A stretch of 15,851 nucleotides of DNA from Candidatus Woesearchaeota archaeon (GCA_023252315.1 JAJPEB010000015.1:1-15851); one strand, 5' to 3'; counted from the first letter of the stretch, positions 4,884 to 11,731 are shown. Numbers and translations are program-made. Notes: generated from the letters alone by a model not told the origin.

Positions 4884-6242
4884 CTAGAGCAGGCTCCCGA
4901 ACACGACGCCGAGCGCGAGCGCGGACACCTTGTAGATCACGATCGCGACGAGCGCGTAGAGCGGGATGGACTTGATCCCCTCGAGCACGTTGCCGTTCCT
5001 GATGACGCTCACGATGCTCGCGCCGAACGCGCTCGACACGACGAGCATGACGTAGCAGAACACGGTGAAGTGCCCGACCACGGCAGGGCCGAGCGCGAAC
5101 ATCGACGACGTCGACGAGAGGTCGAGCGAGCCCGTGATCTTGACGATGATCGAGAGCAGCTGCGTCGCGAGCGCGAAGAGCGCGGGCGCGATCGCGACCG
5201 CCGCCGCGATGATGAAGATCGCGTACGTCGTGACGTTCGCCGCCATCTCCTTCTTCATGATCTTGATCTCGTCGATGTTGAGCGCGATCTTGTTGAGCAG
5301 GTCCGCGAGCTCGCCGCCCGAGCGCAGCCCCTCGATGAGGATGCTGATGCTGCGCTTGAGCAGCACGCTCTCGTAGCGCTGCGTGAACTTGACCAGGCTC
5401 GTCTCGAGGTCCTCGCCCGACATCGTGGCCTTCGCGACCTCCTCCATCTCCTTCGCGAGCACGCCGAAGCTCGGGCGGATGCTGTACCAGAGCGCGCGGT
5501 CGATCGGCATCCCCGCCGCGATGTTCGCGCTCGCGAGCTGCAGGAAGTCGGGGAGCACGTCCTCGAGCTCGCGCGTGCGCCGGTAGATGCGGTAGTCGAG
5601 GAAGAAGTAGACCGTGCCGAGCACGAGCAGCGAGACGAGCACGAAGACCGCGGTCCACAGGCCCGCGAGGAAGAGCAGGGTGTCGAGCGCGTCCGCGCCC
5701 CATTTCGCGCCGAGGAAGATGACGATCGCCGACGCGAGCAGGAAGAGCGCGAGCACCGTGCGGAACATCGTGCGCTTGACCCTCTCGGCAGGCACGTCGT
5801 AGCCCGCCTTGTCGAGGTACTCCTGCAGCGACTTGCGCTTGAGCTTCATGCGCGGCCGCTTGGACGCGCCAGACCTGCGCCCGCGCAGGAGCAGCGCTTC
5901 CGCCTGCGCCTCGGGATCGTCGCTCGGGGGCGCCTTCTTCTCCCCCTCAGCTTTCCCTTCCGGGGCTTGCGCCTTCGCCTTTCTCGAGAACAGCGAGCGC
6001 AGTCGCGCGATCGCGCCGGGCTTGCGGGAGCCCGCTTGCGCGGGCGAAGGTTGCGTGGCTGCGGGCGGCGCTTCCTTGGGCGCATCGTGCGGCGCGTGCG
6101 CTGCGTGCGGATGGTGCGCGTGCGACGCATGCCCCGCAGCCGCATCATGAGTGCCGGCAGCCGGCGCGATCTCGGGAAGCGCAGGAAGCTCGTGCGCCTT
6201 CCCGTGTGAGGGAACCTTCGCATTACTTGATTTCTTCGTCAT
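4884..6242 (-). CDS. TadC/GspF-type pilus assembly membrane protein with long His/Ala/Pro-rich N-terminus
   Basis: The 452-residue protein is the second platform protein of the pilus locus. Residues 1-135 are disordered-looking and rich in Ala, Pro and His (ten histidines between 13 and 52), ending in a basic stretch. Membrane segments lie at about 161-178, 187-212, 337-362, 383-405 and 425-449. The cytoplasmic T2SSF domain falls at about 226-335 (DVLPDFLQLASANIAAGMPI, then LIEGLRSGGELADLLNKIA). Family knowledge: such proteins sit in the membrane, bind the assembly ATPase and extract or insert pilins. The start ATG follows a weak TATA-like CATATC centred about 26 bases upstream and overlaps the stop of a small bridging ORF. 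It ends 107 bases before the pilin start. The N-terminal tail is unusually long for the family. Confidence 0.9.
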   Translation of the reverse strand: MTKKSSNAKVPSHGKAHELPALPEIAPAAGTHDAAAGHASHAHHPHAAHAPHDAPKEAPPAATQPSPAQAGSRKPGAIARLRSLFSRKAKAQAPEGKAEGEKKAPPSDDPEAQAEALLLRGRRSGASKRPRMKLKRKSLQEYLDKAGYDVPAERVKRTMFRTVLALFLLASAIVIFLGAKWGADALDTLLFLAGLWTAVFVLVSLLVLGTVYFFLDYRIYRRTRELEDVLPDFLQLASANIAAGMPIDRALWYSIRPSFGVLAKEMEEVAKATMSGEDLETSLVKFTQRYESVLLKRSISILIEGLRSGGELADLLNKIALNIDEIKIMKKEMAANVTTYAIFIIAAAVAIAPALFALATQLLSIIVKITGSLDLSSTSSMFALGPAVVGHFTVFCYVMLVVSSAFGASIVSVIRNGNVLEGIKSIPLYALVAIVIYKVSALALGVVFGSLL

Positions 6243-6427
6243 CTCGTACCCGTCCTCACTCGAAGATATGGATGTCGCGGCGCATCGAACTCACTACGTT
6301 CCGTGGTTTTACGTCGAAGGCCCTGCACGAATCGGGCCTTCTCCCGGATTGCGCCAAGGCGACATCTGAAACTGCGAACTGAAAGCATGCCATGGAGAAA
6401 AACCCTCGAGGCTTGCCGGGAAATCAT
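6239..6427 (-). CDS. Possible 62-residue basic ORF bridging the two TadC genes
   Basis: An open frame starts on the stop codon of the upstream TadC-type gene (ATGA overlap) and ends on the start codon of the downstream one (ATGA overlap). It begins MISRQASRVFLHGM and is rich in arginine (RRKTTERSEF, HPYLRVRTGTR). No family or membrane segment is evident. Its third codon positions are far less G/C-biased than those of neighbouring genes, which argues against ordinary coding. A T5 run and two inverted repeats lie within it, which also suggest noncoding sequence. The exact coupling at both ends is the only positive evidence. Treat it as a candidate; the alternative is an untranslated spacer. Confidence 0.25.
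   Translation of the reverse strand: MISRQASRVFLHGMLSVRSFRCRLGAIREKARFVQGLRRKTTERSEFDAPRHPYLRVRTGTR
6316..6341 (-). other. Perfect 8-bp hairpin between the TadC genes
   Basis: GAAGGCCC (6316-6323) and GGGCCTTC (6334-6341) form a perfect G+C-rich stem with a 10-base loop. It lies about 75-100 bases upstream of the long TadC-type gene. It could be a structured leader, an RNA-processing site, or chance. Confidence 0.4.
6398..6411 (-). terminator. Possible terminator after the short TadC-type gene
   Basis: On the minus strand CCTCGAGG, a self-complementary octamer, is followed within three bases by TTTTT, about 15 bases past the stop at 6424. It could end an ATPase-TadC transcript before the second TadC gene. 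The stem would be too tight to fold alone, so the T-run is the main evidence. Confidence 0.3.
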
Positions 6428-7221
6428 ATGTCCACCGGCGGCCGCTGCGCCTTGATGATCGCGAGGAACATGAGCTGCACGACGACGTTGAGGCCCACGA
6501 GCACGCCGAAGAAGAGCGCGTTGAGCTGGATCCCCATGAACGTGCTGAGCACGATGAGCATGATCGTGCCGAGCGAGGGGACGATGATCGCCATCATCAT
6601 GTAGAACATCGCCATCGGGTTGAGCTTGCGCCCGTACTCCTTCACCATGATCTGCTGCTCGCGCACGATCTGGTCGAAGACGCTGTTGAGCGCCCCCGCG
6701 ACCTCGCTGCCCGTCTTGAGCGAGTTGAGGATCTGCCAGAGCAGCCGGCGCAGGTCGTTGGACGGCGCGAGCTGCACCGCCTCGTTGAGCGCCTCCTCCA
6801 TGGGGGTGCCGAGGTCCACGCGCTCGACGACTTCCGCGAAGTAGCGCCCGACGACCTCGTAGTTGCGCGAGAGGTTCTGGAACGCGCGATAGACCGGGAC
6901 CCCCGACTCGAGCTCGATGATGAGGAACCTGCCCGCGAAGACGATCTCCTTGCTGATCTCGCGGCGCATGCGCGCGATGCGCGCGTTCGCGTAGTTGAGC
7001 AGGTAGAGGAACGAGAGCGCCCATACAGGCACGAACGCGAGGATGACGAAGGGGCTCCTCGAGAAGAGGAAGAGGATGAGCGAGACGCCGAGCGCGAGCA
7101 TGAGGCTGAGCGTGAGCGTGCGCTTGAGGTAGTACTCCGCGCTCTCGCCCATGCGCGCCTGCGCGAGCGTGAGCCTGATGCCGGGGAACCGGCGCGCGAA
7201 GAGCTTCGTGAGCATCCCCAT
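6424..7221 (-). CDS. TadC/GspF-type pilus assembly membrane protein (short form)
   Basis: The 265-residue protein starts MGMLTKLFARRFPGIR. It has an N-terminal membrane pair (about residues 34-53 and 57-75), a cytoplasmic T2SSF helical domain (about 85-200; IELESGVPVYRAFQNLSR, LGTPMEEALNEAVQL and LKTGSEVAGALNSVFDQI) and a C-terminal pair (about 203-226 and 233-256). This is the standard TadC/GspF topology. Family role: an inner-membrane platform for pilus assembly that couples the ATPase to pilin movement. It begins one base after the ATPase stop (TGA-C-ATG), so it is cotranscribed with it; an in-frame ATG two codons later is an alternative start. Two different TadC-type proteins beside one ATPase is common in archaeal Tad-like pilus loci. 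Confidence 0.92.
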   Translation of the reverse strand: MGMLTKLFARRFPGIRLTLAQARMGESAEYYLKRTLTLSLMLALGVSLILFLFSRSPFVILAFVPVWALSFLYLLNYANARIARMRREISKEIVFAGRFLIIELESGVPVYRAFQNLSRNYEVVGRYFAEVVERVDLGTPMEEALNEAVQLAPSNDLRRLLWQILNSLKTGSEVAGALNSVFDQIVREQQIMVKEYGRKLNPMAMFYMMMAIIVPSLGTIMLIVLSTFMGIQLNALFFGVLVGLNVVVQLMFLAIIKAQRPPVDI

Positions 7222-7222
7222 G

Positions 7223-8881
7223 TCAGCGCCCTTCCCCGGGAGGCTCCCTCGGCTGCGCGCCTGGCGCCACGGGGGGCGCGTCGGACGCCTCCCTCGCGGG
7301 CGGGATCTCCGGCGTGAACGGCCTGTTCGCGCGCACGGTGCGCATGATGCCTTCCTTGTCCGTGTAGTACTGCGCGATCACCATGCCGACGGTGTCGACG
7401 TCCGTGATCCTCTGCCTGATCAGGTACTCGATGACCTGCTGCTTCTCCCTGATCTCGCGCTTGATCTCCGCGTCCGAGTAGCCGGTGTAGAGCTTGAGCG
7501 TCGCGAAGAACTGCCTGCTCTTCCCTTTCTGCACGAGCCTGTCCCTCTTCTGGTCGTACTGGAGCAGCACGTTCTCCTTCGCGTCCGCCGTGATCTCCGC
7601 GATCTGGAACGTGCGTCGCTTGCCCGTGCGGCGGTTGCGGAACTGCACGATGATGAGCGAGATCGCAGGCAGCATGATCGGGGGCACGCTGATCGGCGCG
7701 TTCGTGAGGCGCTCGATCGCCTCCTGCGCGTTGTTCGCGTGGAACGTCGCGTACACGGAGTGGCCCGTGTGGATCGCCTCGAAGAGCGTCTCGGACTCCG
7801 CGCGCCTCCTCACCTCGCCGACGATGATGCGGTCTGGCCTCATGCGCAGGCTGTTGACGAGCAGGTCCTGCATCGTGATCGCGCCCTTGCCCTCTGCGTT
7901 GGGGAGCCTCGTGTTCATGGGGACCCAGTGCAGGAAGCTCGGGAGCTGGATCTCGCGCGTGTCCTCGATGCTGATCACGCGCTGATTGGGCGGGAAGAAG
8001 TTCGCGAAGCAGTTCATGGCGGACGTCTTGCCCGACGCAGTGCCGCCCGCGATGAGGCAGCTCATCTCGTAGTGGATCGCCATCCACACCCACGCCGCGG
8101 CCTCGGCCGAGATCGCGCAGCTGCTCACGAGCCTCGTGATCGTCCAGGGATCGCGGCTGAACTTCCTGATCGTGATCGTGTTGCCGAACGTGCTCACGGG
8201 GTAGAGCGTCGCGTTCACGCGGTCGCCCTTGTCGAGCGAGGCGTCGAGGAGCGGCTCGAGGATGGTGATCTGCCTGCCGACCCTGCGACCGATGATGCTC
8301 GCGTAGTGCTTGATCTGGTCCTCGTCGCGCAGGCGGATCGTCGTGCGCAGCCACCCGTGCTCCTTGTGGTAGACCCACACCGGGTCCTTCGCGTCGTTGA
8401 CGACGATCTCCTCCAGCTGCGCGTCGTCCATGAGCAGCTCGATCGTGCCGAGCCCGAGCGCCTTCGCCGCGAGGTACGACTTGAGGAAGCCGCGCTCCTC
8501 GCCGCTCTGGTCGGGGAAGTACTTGTCGACGAGCGTGCCGATCGTGTCCTTGAACTTCTGCTCGACGACCTCCGAGCGCTTCGTGTCGATGATGTCGACG
8601 AGGCCGAGGTTGACCTGGCGCACGAGCTCCATGCGGATGCGCTCGAGCAGGTACTCGGTCGTCTTCGAGAGCGAGGCGACGCTCACCTCGTAGAGCGGGA
8701 CGAACGACTTCGCGTCCTTGCGGATCGCGATCGAGATGGGGATGTCCTTGCTGCGGTAGTCGTAGCGCGCGATGACGCCGTCCTCGCCGCCCGCGCGTGC
8801 CTCGTGATGATGGCGGTGCCCTTTCCCGTGCGCGCCCGCATCGCGCGAGCCTGCTTTGTGCTCAGAAGACGTCTTTCCCAC
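7223..8881 (-). CDS. Type II/IV secretion system ATPase (TadA/GspE superfamily), pilus assembly motor
   Basis: The 552-residue cytoplasmic hexameric ATPase powers pilin assembly. Motifs: Walker A GGTASGKT at 279-286, Asp box VISIEDTREIQLP at 302-314, Walker B RIIVGEVRRRAE at 351-362 and His box HTGHSVYATFHANN at 371-384. All key residues are intact. An N-terminal domain (about 40-240) precedes the ATPase core. The first 30 residues are disordered-looking with six histidines (8, 18, 22, 24-26), and a Pro/Ala-rich tail ends the protein. The start is GTG, supported by GAGGTG just upstream; no internal Met occurs before residue 84. The TadC gene begins one base after its stop. Neighbouring genes make this a Tad-like archaeal pilus, not an archaellum: no fla/arl genes are seen. 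Confidence 0.96.
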   Translation of the reverse strand: MGKTSSEHKAGSRDAGAHGKGHRHHHEARAGGEDGVIARYDYRSKDIPISIAIRKDAKSFVPLYEVSVASLSKTTEYLLERIRMELVRQVNLGLVDIIDTKRSEVVEQKFKDTIGTLVDKYFPDQSGEERGFLKSYLAAKALGLGTIELLMDDAQLEEIVVNDAKDPVWVYHKEHGWLRTTIRLRDEDQIKHYASIIGRRVGRQITILEPLLDASLDKGDRVNATLYPVSTFGNTITIRKFSRDPWTITRLVSSCAISAEAAAWVWMAIHYEMSCLIAGGTASGKTSAMNCFANFFPPNQRVISIEDTREIQLPSFLHWVPMNTRLPNAEGKGAITMQDLLVNSLRMRPDRIIVGEVRRRAESETLFEAIHTGHSVYATFHANNAQEAIERLTNAPISVPPIMLPAISLIIVQFRNRRTGKRRTFQIAEITADAKENVLLQYDQKRDRLVQKGKSRQFFATLKLYTGYSDAEIKREIREKQQVIEYLIRQRITDVDTVGMVIAQYYTDKEGIMRTVRANRPFTPEIPPAREASDAPPVAPGAQPREPPGEGR

Positions 8882-8885
8882 CGCT

Positions 8886-8891
8886 CACCTC
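8886..8891 (-). promoter_or_regulatory. Shine-Dalgarno site deciding the GTG start of the pilus ATPase
   Basis: GAGGTG on the minus strand, four bases before the GTG at 8881 (GAGGTGAGCG-GTG). The spacing is short, but no other start codon lies nearby in frame. A second purine run (GGAGG) sits a few bases further upstream. Confidence 0.6.
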
Positions 8892-8915
8892 TCCCTCCGT
8901 TTTTCCCGAGGAGAG

Positions 8916-8925
8916 TATTTAAACG
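8916..8925 (-). promoter_or_regulatory. TATA-like promoter of the pilus ATPase-TadC operon
   Basis: CGTTTAAATA on the minus strand, centred about 39 bases before the GTG start. Transcription would begin near 8893-8894, leaving a leader of about 12 bases that just contains the Shine-Dalgarno site. Confidence 0.65.
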
Positions 8926-8947
8926 TTGCTGTGGCGATGGCCCGATA

Positions 8948-9289
8948 TCAGAAGAGGGGCGGCACAATGACCGTGCGCAAGTAGGCCATCGTCGCGTCGA
9001 AGCGGGCCGCGAGACGCCGTGCGCGGGCCGCGTACATGTCGGAACGCAAGGCGAGATCGCCGTCATAGGCGAGGCCTATGCCGAACCGCAGGAATCCTAC
9101 TACATCCTTGCGGCCATGCGCCTGCGCAAGGCGCTCCATCTCGTCGTACGCTCCTGCCGGTACGAGCATGCGCATCTCGACATACTCAGGCATAGGCTCT
9201 TCGGGAGGCTTGGGAGAGAACACCAGCACTCTGCAACCCCCTTCTACGCATGAGGCTCCCACCACGCCCTCGAGATCGTCCTGAGGCAT
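8948..9289 (-). CDS. Small protein, possible ribbon-helix-helix-like regulator
   Basis: The predicted 113-residue protein starts MPQDDLEGVVGASC. From residue 36 the pattern YVEMRMLVPAGAYDEMERLA, then QAHGRKDVVGFLRFGIGLAY, looks like a short beta strand followed by two helices, as in ribbon-helix-helix DNA-binding domains. A basic helix follows (AARARRLAARF). No membrane segment or metal motif is seen. The start is uncertain: 9289 has a weak TATA-like CTTACATCCC centred 26 bases upstream; an internal ATG at 9193 would give 81 residues that begin just before the strand; an ATG at 9355 would extend it. It lies between the pilus operon promoter and the divergent MgtC gene, a sensible place for a regulator. 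The fold and function are inferences. Confidence 0.6.
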   Translation of the reverse strand: MPQDDLEGVVGASCVEGGCRVLVFSPKPPEEPMPEYVEMRMLVPAGAYDEMERLAQAHGRKDVVGFLRFGIGLAYDGDLALRSDMYAARARRLAARFDATMAYLRTVIVPPLF

Positions 9290-9353
9290 GTGCCGGGGGA
9301 GAAGGGGCAAGGGATGTAAGGATTTCCCACGCCCGTACCTGCGCACATCAACC

Positions 9354-9361
9354 ATTAAATA
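9354..9361 (+). promoter_or_regulatory. TATA box of the MgtC-family gene
   Basis: ATTAAATA, centred about 26.5 bases before the ATG at 9384, implying a leaderless transcript. This rules out an in-frame ATG upstream. Confidence 0.7.
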
Positions 9362-9383
9362 CGGAAACCGACGGTGGGCGCCC

Positions 9384-9878
9384 ATGCAGCTCCTCACCCC
9401 TGCGGAAGCGGCCATGCTCTGGCCCGTGCTCGCGGCGACGTTCGCGGGCAGCCTCATCGGGCTCGAGCGCGAGCTGCGCCACAAGGCGGCGGGCATGAGC
9501 ACGAACATGCTCATCTGCGCGGGCGCGTGCGTCTTCACGCTGATCTCTGCCGTCGTCGACCCGAGCTCGACCTCGCGCATCTCCGCGAACATCCTGCAGG
9601 GCGTGGGCTTCATCGGCGCGGGGCTCATCCTCAAGGAGAGCACGACGCACACGATCAAGGGGCTCACGAGCGCGGCAGGCATCTGGATGGCCGCCGCGAT
9701 CGGCATGGCGTTCGGCTACGGGTTCTACTTCCTGGGCTCGCTCGGCACCGTCATCACGATCGTGACCCCGCACCTCTCGCACTGGTTCTATGGCAGGCGC
9801 GCGAAGCGGATGGGGGAGCTGTCCGTGCCGTCCGACGGCGCGAAGGCGCAGCCGGCGATCGACGAGAAGAAGAGATAG
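9384..9878 (+). CDS. MgtC/SapB-family membrane protein
   Basis: The 164-residue protein starts MQLLTPAEAAMLWPVL. It has the MgtC N-terminal domain signatures: GSLIGLERELRHKAAGMSTN at 22-41, ILQGVGFIGAGLILKE at 70-85 and IKGLTSAAGIWMAAAIGMAF at 91-110. Four to five hydrophobic segments are interrupted by a charged first loop. The C-terminal soluble domain found in Salmonella MgtC is missing; only a short Lys-rich tail (about 137-164) is present. Family knowledge: MgtC proteins act in growth under magnesium limitation and inhibit the F1Fo ATP synthase in Salmonella; the archaeal role is unknown. A TATA box sets the start. It is convergent with the coiled-coil gene and divergent from the small possible regulator. 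No magnesium riboswitch-like leader exists because the mRNA looks leaderless. Confidence 0.92.
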   Translation: MQLLTPAEAAMLWPVLAATFAGSLIGLERELRHKAAGMSTNMLICAGACVFTLISAVVDPSSTSRISANILQGVGFIGAGLILKESTTHTIKGLTSAAGIWMAAAIGMAFGYGFYFLGSLGTVITIVTPHLSHWFYGRRAKRMGELSVPSDGAKAQPAIDEKKR

Positions 9879-9915
9879 CCGCGCACGCGAAGGACGCAGA
9901 GCGAAGAATCCCGCA

Positions 9916-11199
9916 TCACTTCTTGCGCTTCGGCGCGGCCTTGCCCGCGGGCCTCTTCGCGGCGCCGCGCTTGGGCGCCGCTCTCGCCTTGCCCGCCGCT
10001 TTCCGGGGAGCCGCGGCCGCGCGCGCGCCCTTCGCGTCGGCGCCCGCGTCGCCCTTGCCCATGAGCAATCCCTTGAGCCGAGAGAGCCCGGAGCTGAACG
10101 CGCCGCGCCGCTCGTCGAACTGCGCGAACTTCTTCTCGAGATCCTTGAGGTGCGTGTCTGTGTCCGCGCCGCGCGAGACCTGGAACGCCTTCGCCCTGCG
10201 CACGAGATCCTCGAGGTCGGCGCGCATCTCCTCCTTCGCCTTGTCGAGGTCCTTGATGAGCTGCTCCGTCCTCGCGCGGCGGTCGAAGAAGCCCGCGAAG
10301 CGCGCGACGACCTCCTCGCTCTGCTTCTCGAACTCGCGCATCTTCTCGCTGCGCGCCTTGACCTTGCCCATGATCTCGTCCTGGATGCGCAGGATGCGCG
10401 CGGACTGGTCGTCGCTGATGCGCAGCATGGGCTCGATCTCGCGCTTGCGCTTCTGCACGATGTCGAGGCGCAGGCGCTCGGCGAGCTCGCGCAGTGTCGT
10501 GAGCCTGCCCTCATGCTCGGCGATCGCGGTGCCCTGCGCGTCGAGGCGCTCCTTCACCTTGGCTGCGGCGGCGCTGAGATCGCCGATGCGCCGCATGAGG
10601 TCCTGCTCCTCCTTGCGCAGGCCCTTGAGCCCCTCCATCTCCTTGCCGATGCGCTCGGCCTCCGTGCCGATGTCCGAGAGCGCCTTCTTGTACTTCGCCT
10701 CCTGCTCCGCGACCTTCGCGCGCACGCCCTCGAGCGACGCGCGGTACTCCCCGCGCTGCTTCTCGATGTCGGCGTCGAGCGACTTCTTGAGCTCCTCGTA
10801 TTGCTTGAGCTGCTCCATCTCCTCCTTGACCGCGTCCATGTCGTGGCCGAGGTGGTGCTTGAGGTCGTCGTACTGCCGCTTGATGTCCTCGAAGCCCGCC
10901 GTGTCGTCGTCGAGGTGCTTGAGCGCGACGTCCACCCTGCGCACGAACGCCTCCTTGCCGCCCTCGTACTCCTTCTCCTTGCGCACGATCTCGGCCTTGC
11001 TCATGCGCTTCTCGACGATGAACGTCTTGCTCAGGCTGTACTCGAGGCTCACGATCCCCTCCTCCTCGAGGAACTCCCCCCACTCCTGCACGACCGCCGT
11101 GTCGACCTTGAGCTCCTTCGCCGCCTGAGAGAGCTCGATGCGCTTCTGCTTCGCGACGAGGGCCACGAGCTTGTCGACGCCGGTCTCGAGATAGGCCAT
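9916..11199 (-). CDS. Winged-helix/coiled-coil protein with a histone H1-like tail
   Basis: The 427-residue protein starts MAYLETGVDKLVALVA. Residues about 8-62 look like a winged helix-turn-helix (KRIELSQAAKELKVD, VVQEWGEFLEEEGIV, then a SLEYSLSKTFIV wing). Residues about 100-335 are a long charged coiled coil dense in Glu, Lys, Arg and Leu. The last 40 residues, from about 388, are almost only Ala, Lys, Arg, Pro and Gly (AAAAPRKAAGKARAAPKRGA), like the C-terminus of histone H1. Winged-helix plus coiled-coil proteins of this kind occur in DPANN archaea; their function is not established as far as I know. DNA binding at both ends joined by a rod is the natural inference. The start is set by a TATA box 27 bases upstream; an upstream ATG at 11244 would precede it. 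Confidence 0.85.
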   Translation of the reverse strand: MAYLETGVDKLVALVAKQKRIELSQAAKELKVDTAVVQEWGEFLEEEGIVSLEYSLSKTFIVEKRMSKAEIVRKEKEYEGGKEAFVRRVDVALKHLDDDTAGFEDIKRQYDDLKHHLGHDMDAVKEEMEQLKQYEELKKSLDADIEKQRGEYRASLEGVRAKVAEQEAKYKKALSDIGTEAERIGKEMEGLKGLRKEEQDLMRRIGDLSAAAAKVKERLDAQGTAIAEHEGRLTTLRELAERLRLDIVQKRKREIEPMLRISDDQSARILRIQDEIMGKVKARSEKMREFEKQSEEVVARFAGFFDRRARTEQLIKDLDKAKEEMRADLEDLVRRAKAFQVSRGADTDTHLKDLEKKFAQFDERRGAFSSGLSRLKGLLMGKGDAGADAKGARAAAAPRKAAGKARAAPKRGAAKRPAGKAAPKRKK

Positions 11200-11221
11200 C
11201 CCGGTCCTCGTCGCGAAAACC

Positions 11222-11230
11222 GTATTTAAG
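11222..11230 (-). promoter_or_regulatory. TATA box of the winged-helix/coiled-coil gene
   Basis: CTTAAATAC on the minus strand, centred about 27 bases before the ATG at 11199. It implies a leaderless transcript. The rest of the 154-base gap 11200-11353 holds a T5 run and no gene I can support. Confidence 0.7.
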
Positions 11231-11328
11231 GCTGCCGTATCCATCGTGGAATGGTGATGCTGTCAGCAAGAGGCCGCAATAGCATAGACCTTCATCGCGC
11301 ATGCCGGCGCTGCCCCGGAGAAAGCCAG

Positions 11329-11333
11329 AAAAA
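11329..11333 (-). terminator. Possible T-run terminator after the DUF192 gene
   Basis: TTTTT on the minus strand (CCGTTTTTCTGGCTTTC context), about 20 bases beyond the stop at 11354. It is a likely end of the surface-protein operon, but the run is short and no clear hairpin precedes it. Confidence 0.4.
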
Positions 11334-11353
11334 CGGCCAAGGATTTTCCTTCA

Positions 11354-11731
11354 TCATCTCCGCATCGGCAGCCTTGGCAGCACCACCCTGTCCCCGACCT
11401 TCGTCCCCGTGCGCCGTATCGTGCCTGCGGGCAGCTCGAGCAGCGCGGACACGTCCCTGCCCGGGTCCCACAGCCGCCACGGGCGCAGCTCCTCCTTGAG
11501 CGCGACCACAGCCCCCCTGCCGTCGAGCGCGACGAGATCGAGCGGGCCGAAGACGAACCACATGTGGATGCGCGCGCGCCGCGCGGGCAGGAAGAGGAAG
11601 ACGATCGCATCGTCGCCTGGCGCCTGGAACATGAACCCGCGCGCCTGCTCCCAAGGCGAGATCGCCCAGCGCGGGGCCGCATGGAGCGTCGCTGCGCGCG
11701 TCGCGTTCACGATGGCAGTCCCCCGGTCCAT
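11354..11731 (-). CDS. DUF192 family protein (COG1430)
   Basis: The 125-residue protein starts MDRGTAIVNATRAATL. It shows the DUF192 pattern: AIVNATRA at 6-13, PRWAISPWEQARGFMF at 20-35, HMWFVFGPLDLVALD at 56-70, PWRLWDPG at 84-91, a LLELPAGTI segment and a final VGDRVVLP. It is near full length for the family. The family has a small beta-rich fold and no firmly assigned biochemical role. No signal peptide is seen, so this copy is probably cytoplasmic, unlike some bacterial relatives. It begins one base after the stop of the glycosylation-site-rich gene (TGA-C-ATG); an ATG at 11746 would overlap that gene by 14 bases and add five residues. The family call rests on recognised motifs. Confidence 0.88.
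   Translation of the reverse strand: MDRGTAIVNATRAATLHAAPRWAISPWEQARGFMFQAPGDDAIVFLFLPARRARIHMWFVFGPLDLVALDGRGAVVALKEELRPWRLWDPGRDVSALLELPAGTIRRTGTKVGDRVVLPRLPMRR

Noticed and set aside
4848..6209. Plus-strand open frame of about 453 codons antisense to the long TadC-type gene
   Set aside because: The translation is Arg/Glu/Asp-rich repeat-like sequence typical of an antisense shadow in high-G+C DNA, with no promoter or motif.
4303..8881. Archaellum (archaeal flagellum) locus
   Set aside because: The ATPase and platform proteins resemble Tad-type pilus proteins; two TadC-type proteins are present and no arlB-J-like accessory genes are seen.
7151..9253. Plus-strand open frame of about 700 codons across the ATPase and small regulator genes
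   Set aside because: It runs antisense to a gene with complete Walker motifs and continues through an intergenic promoter, so it is an artefact of base composition.
11263..11295. Ten-residue minus-strand ORF (MKVYAIAASC) upstream of the winged-helix gene
   Set aside because: It lies upstream of the TATA box, so it would not be on the winged-helix transcript, and it has no supporting signal of its own.
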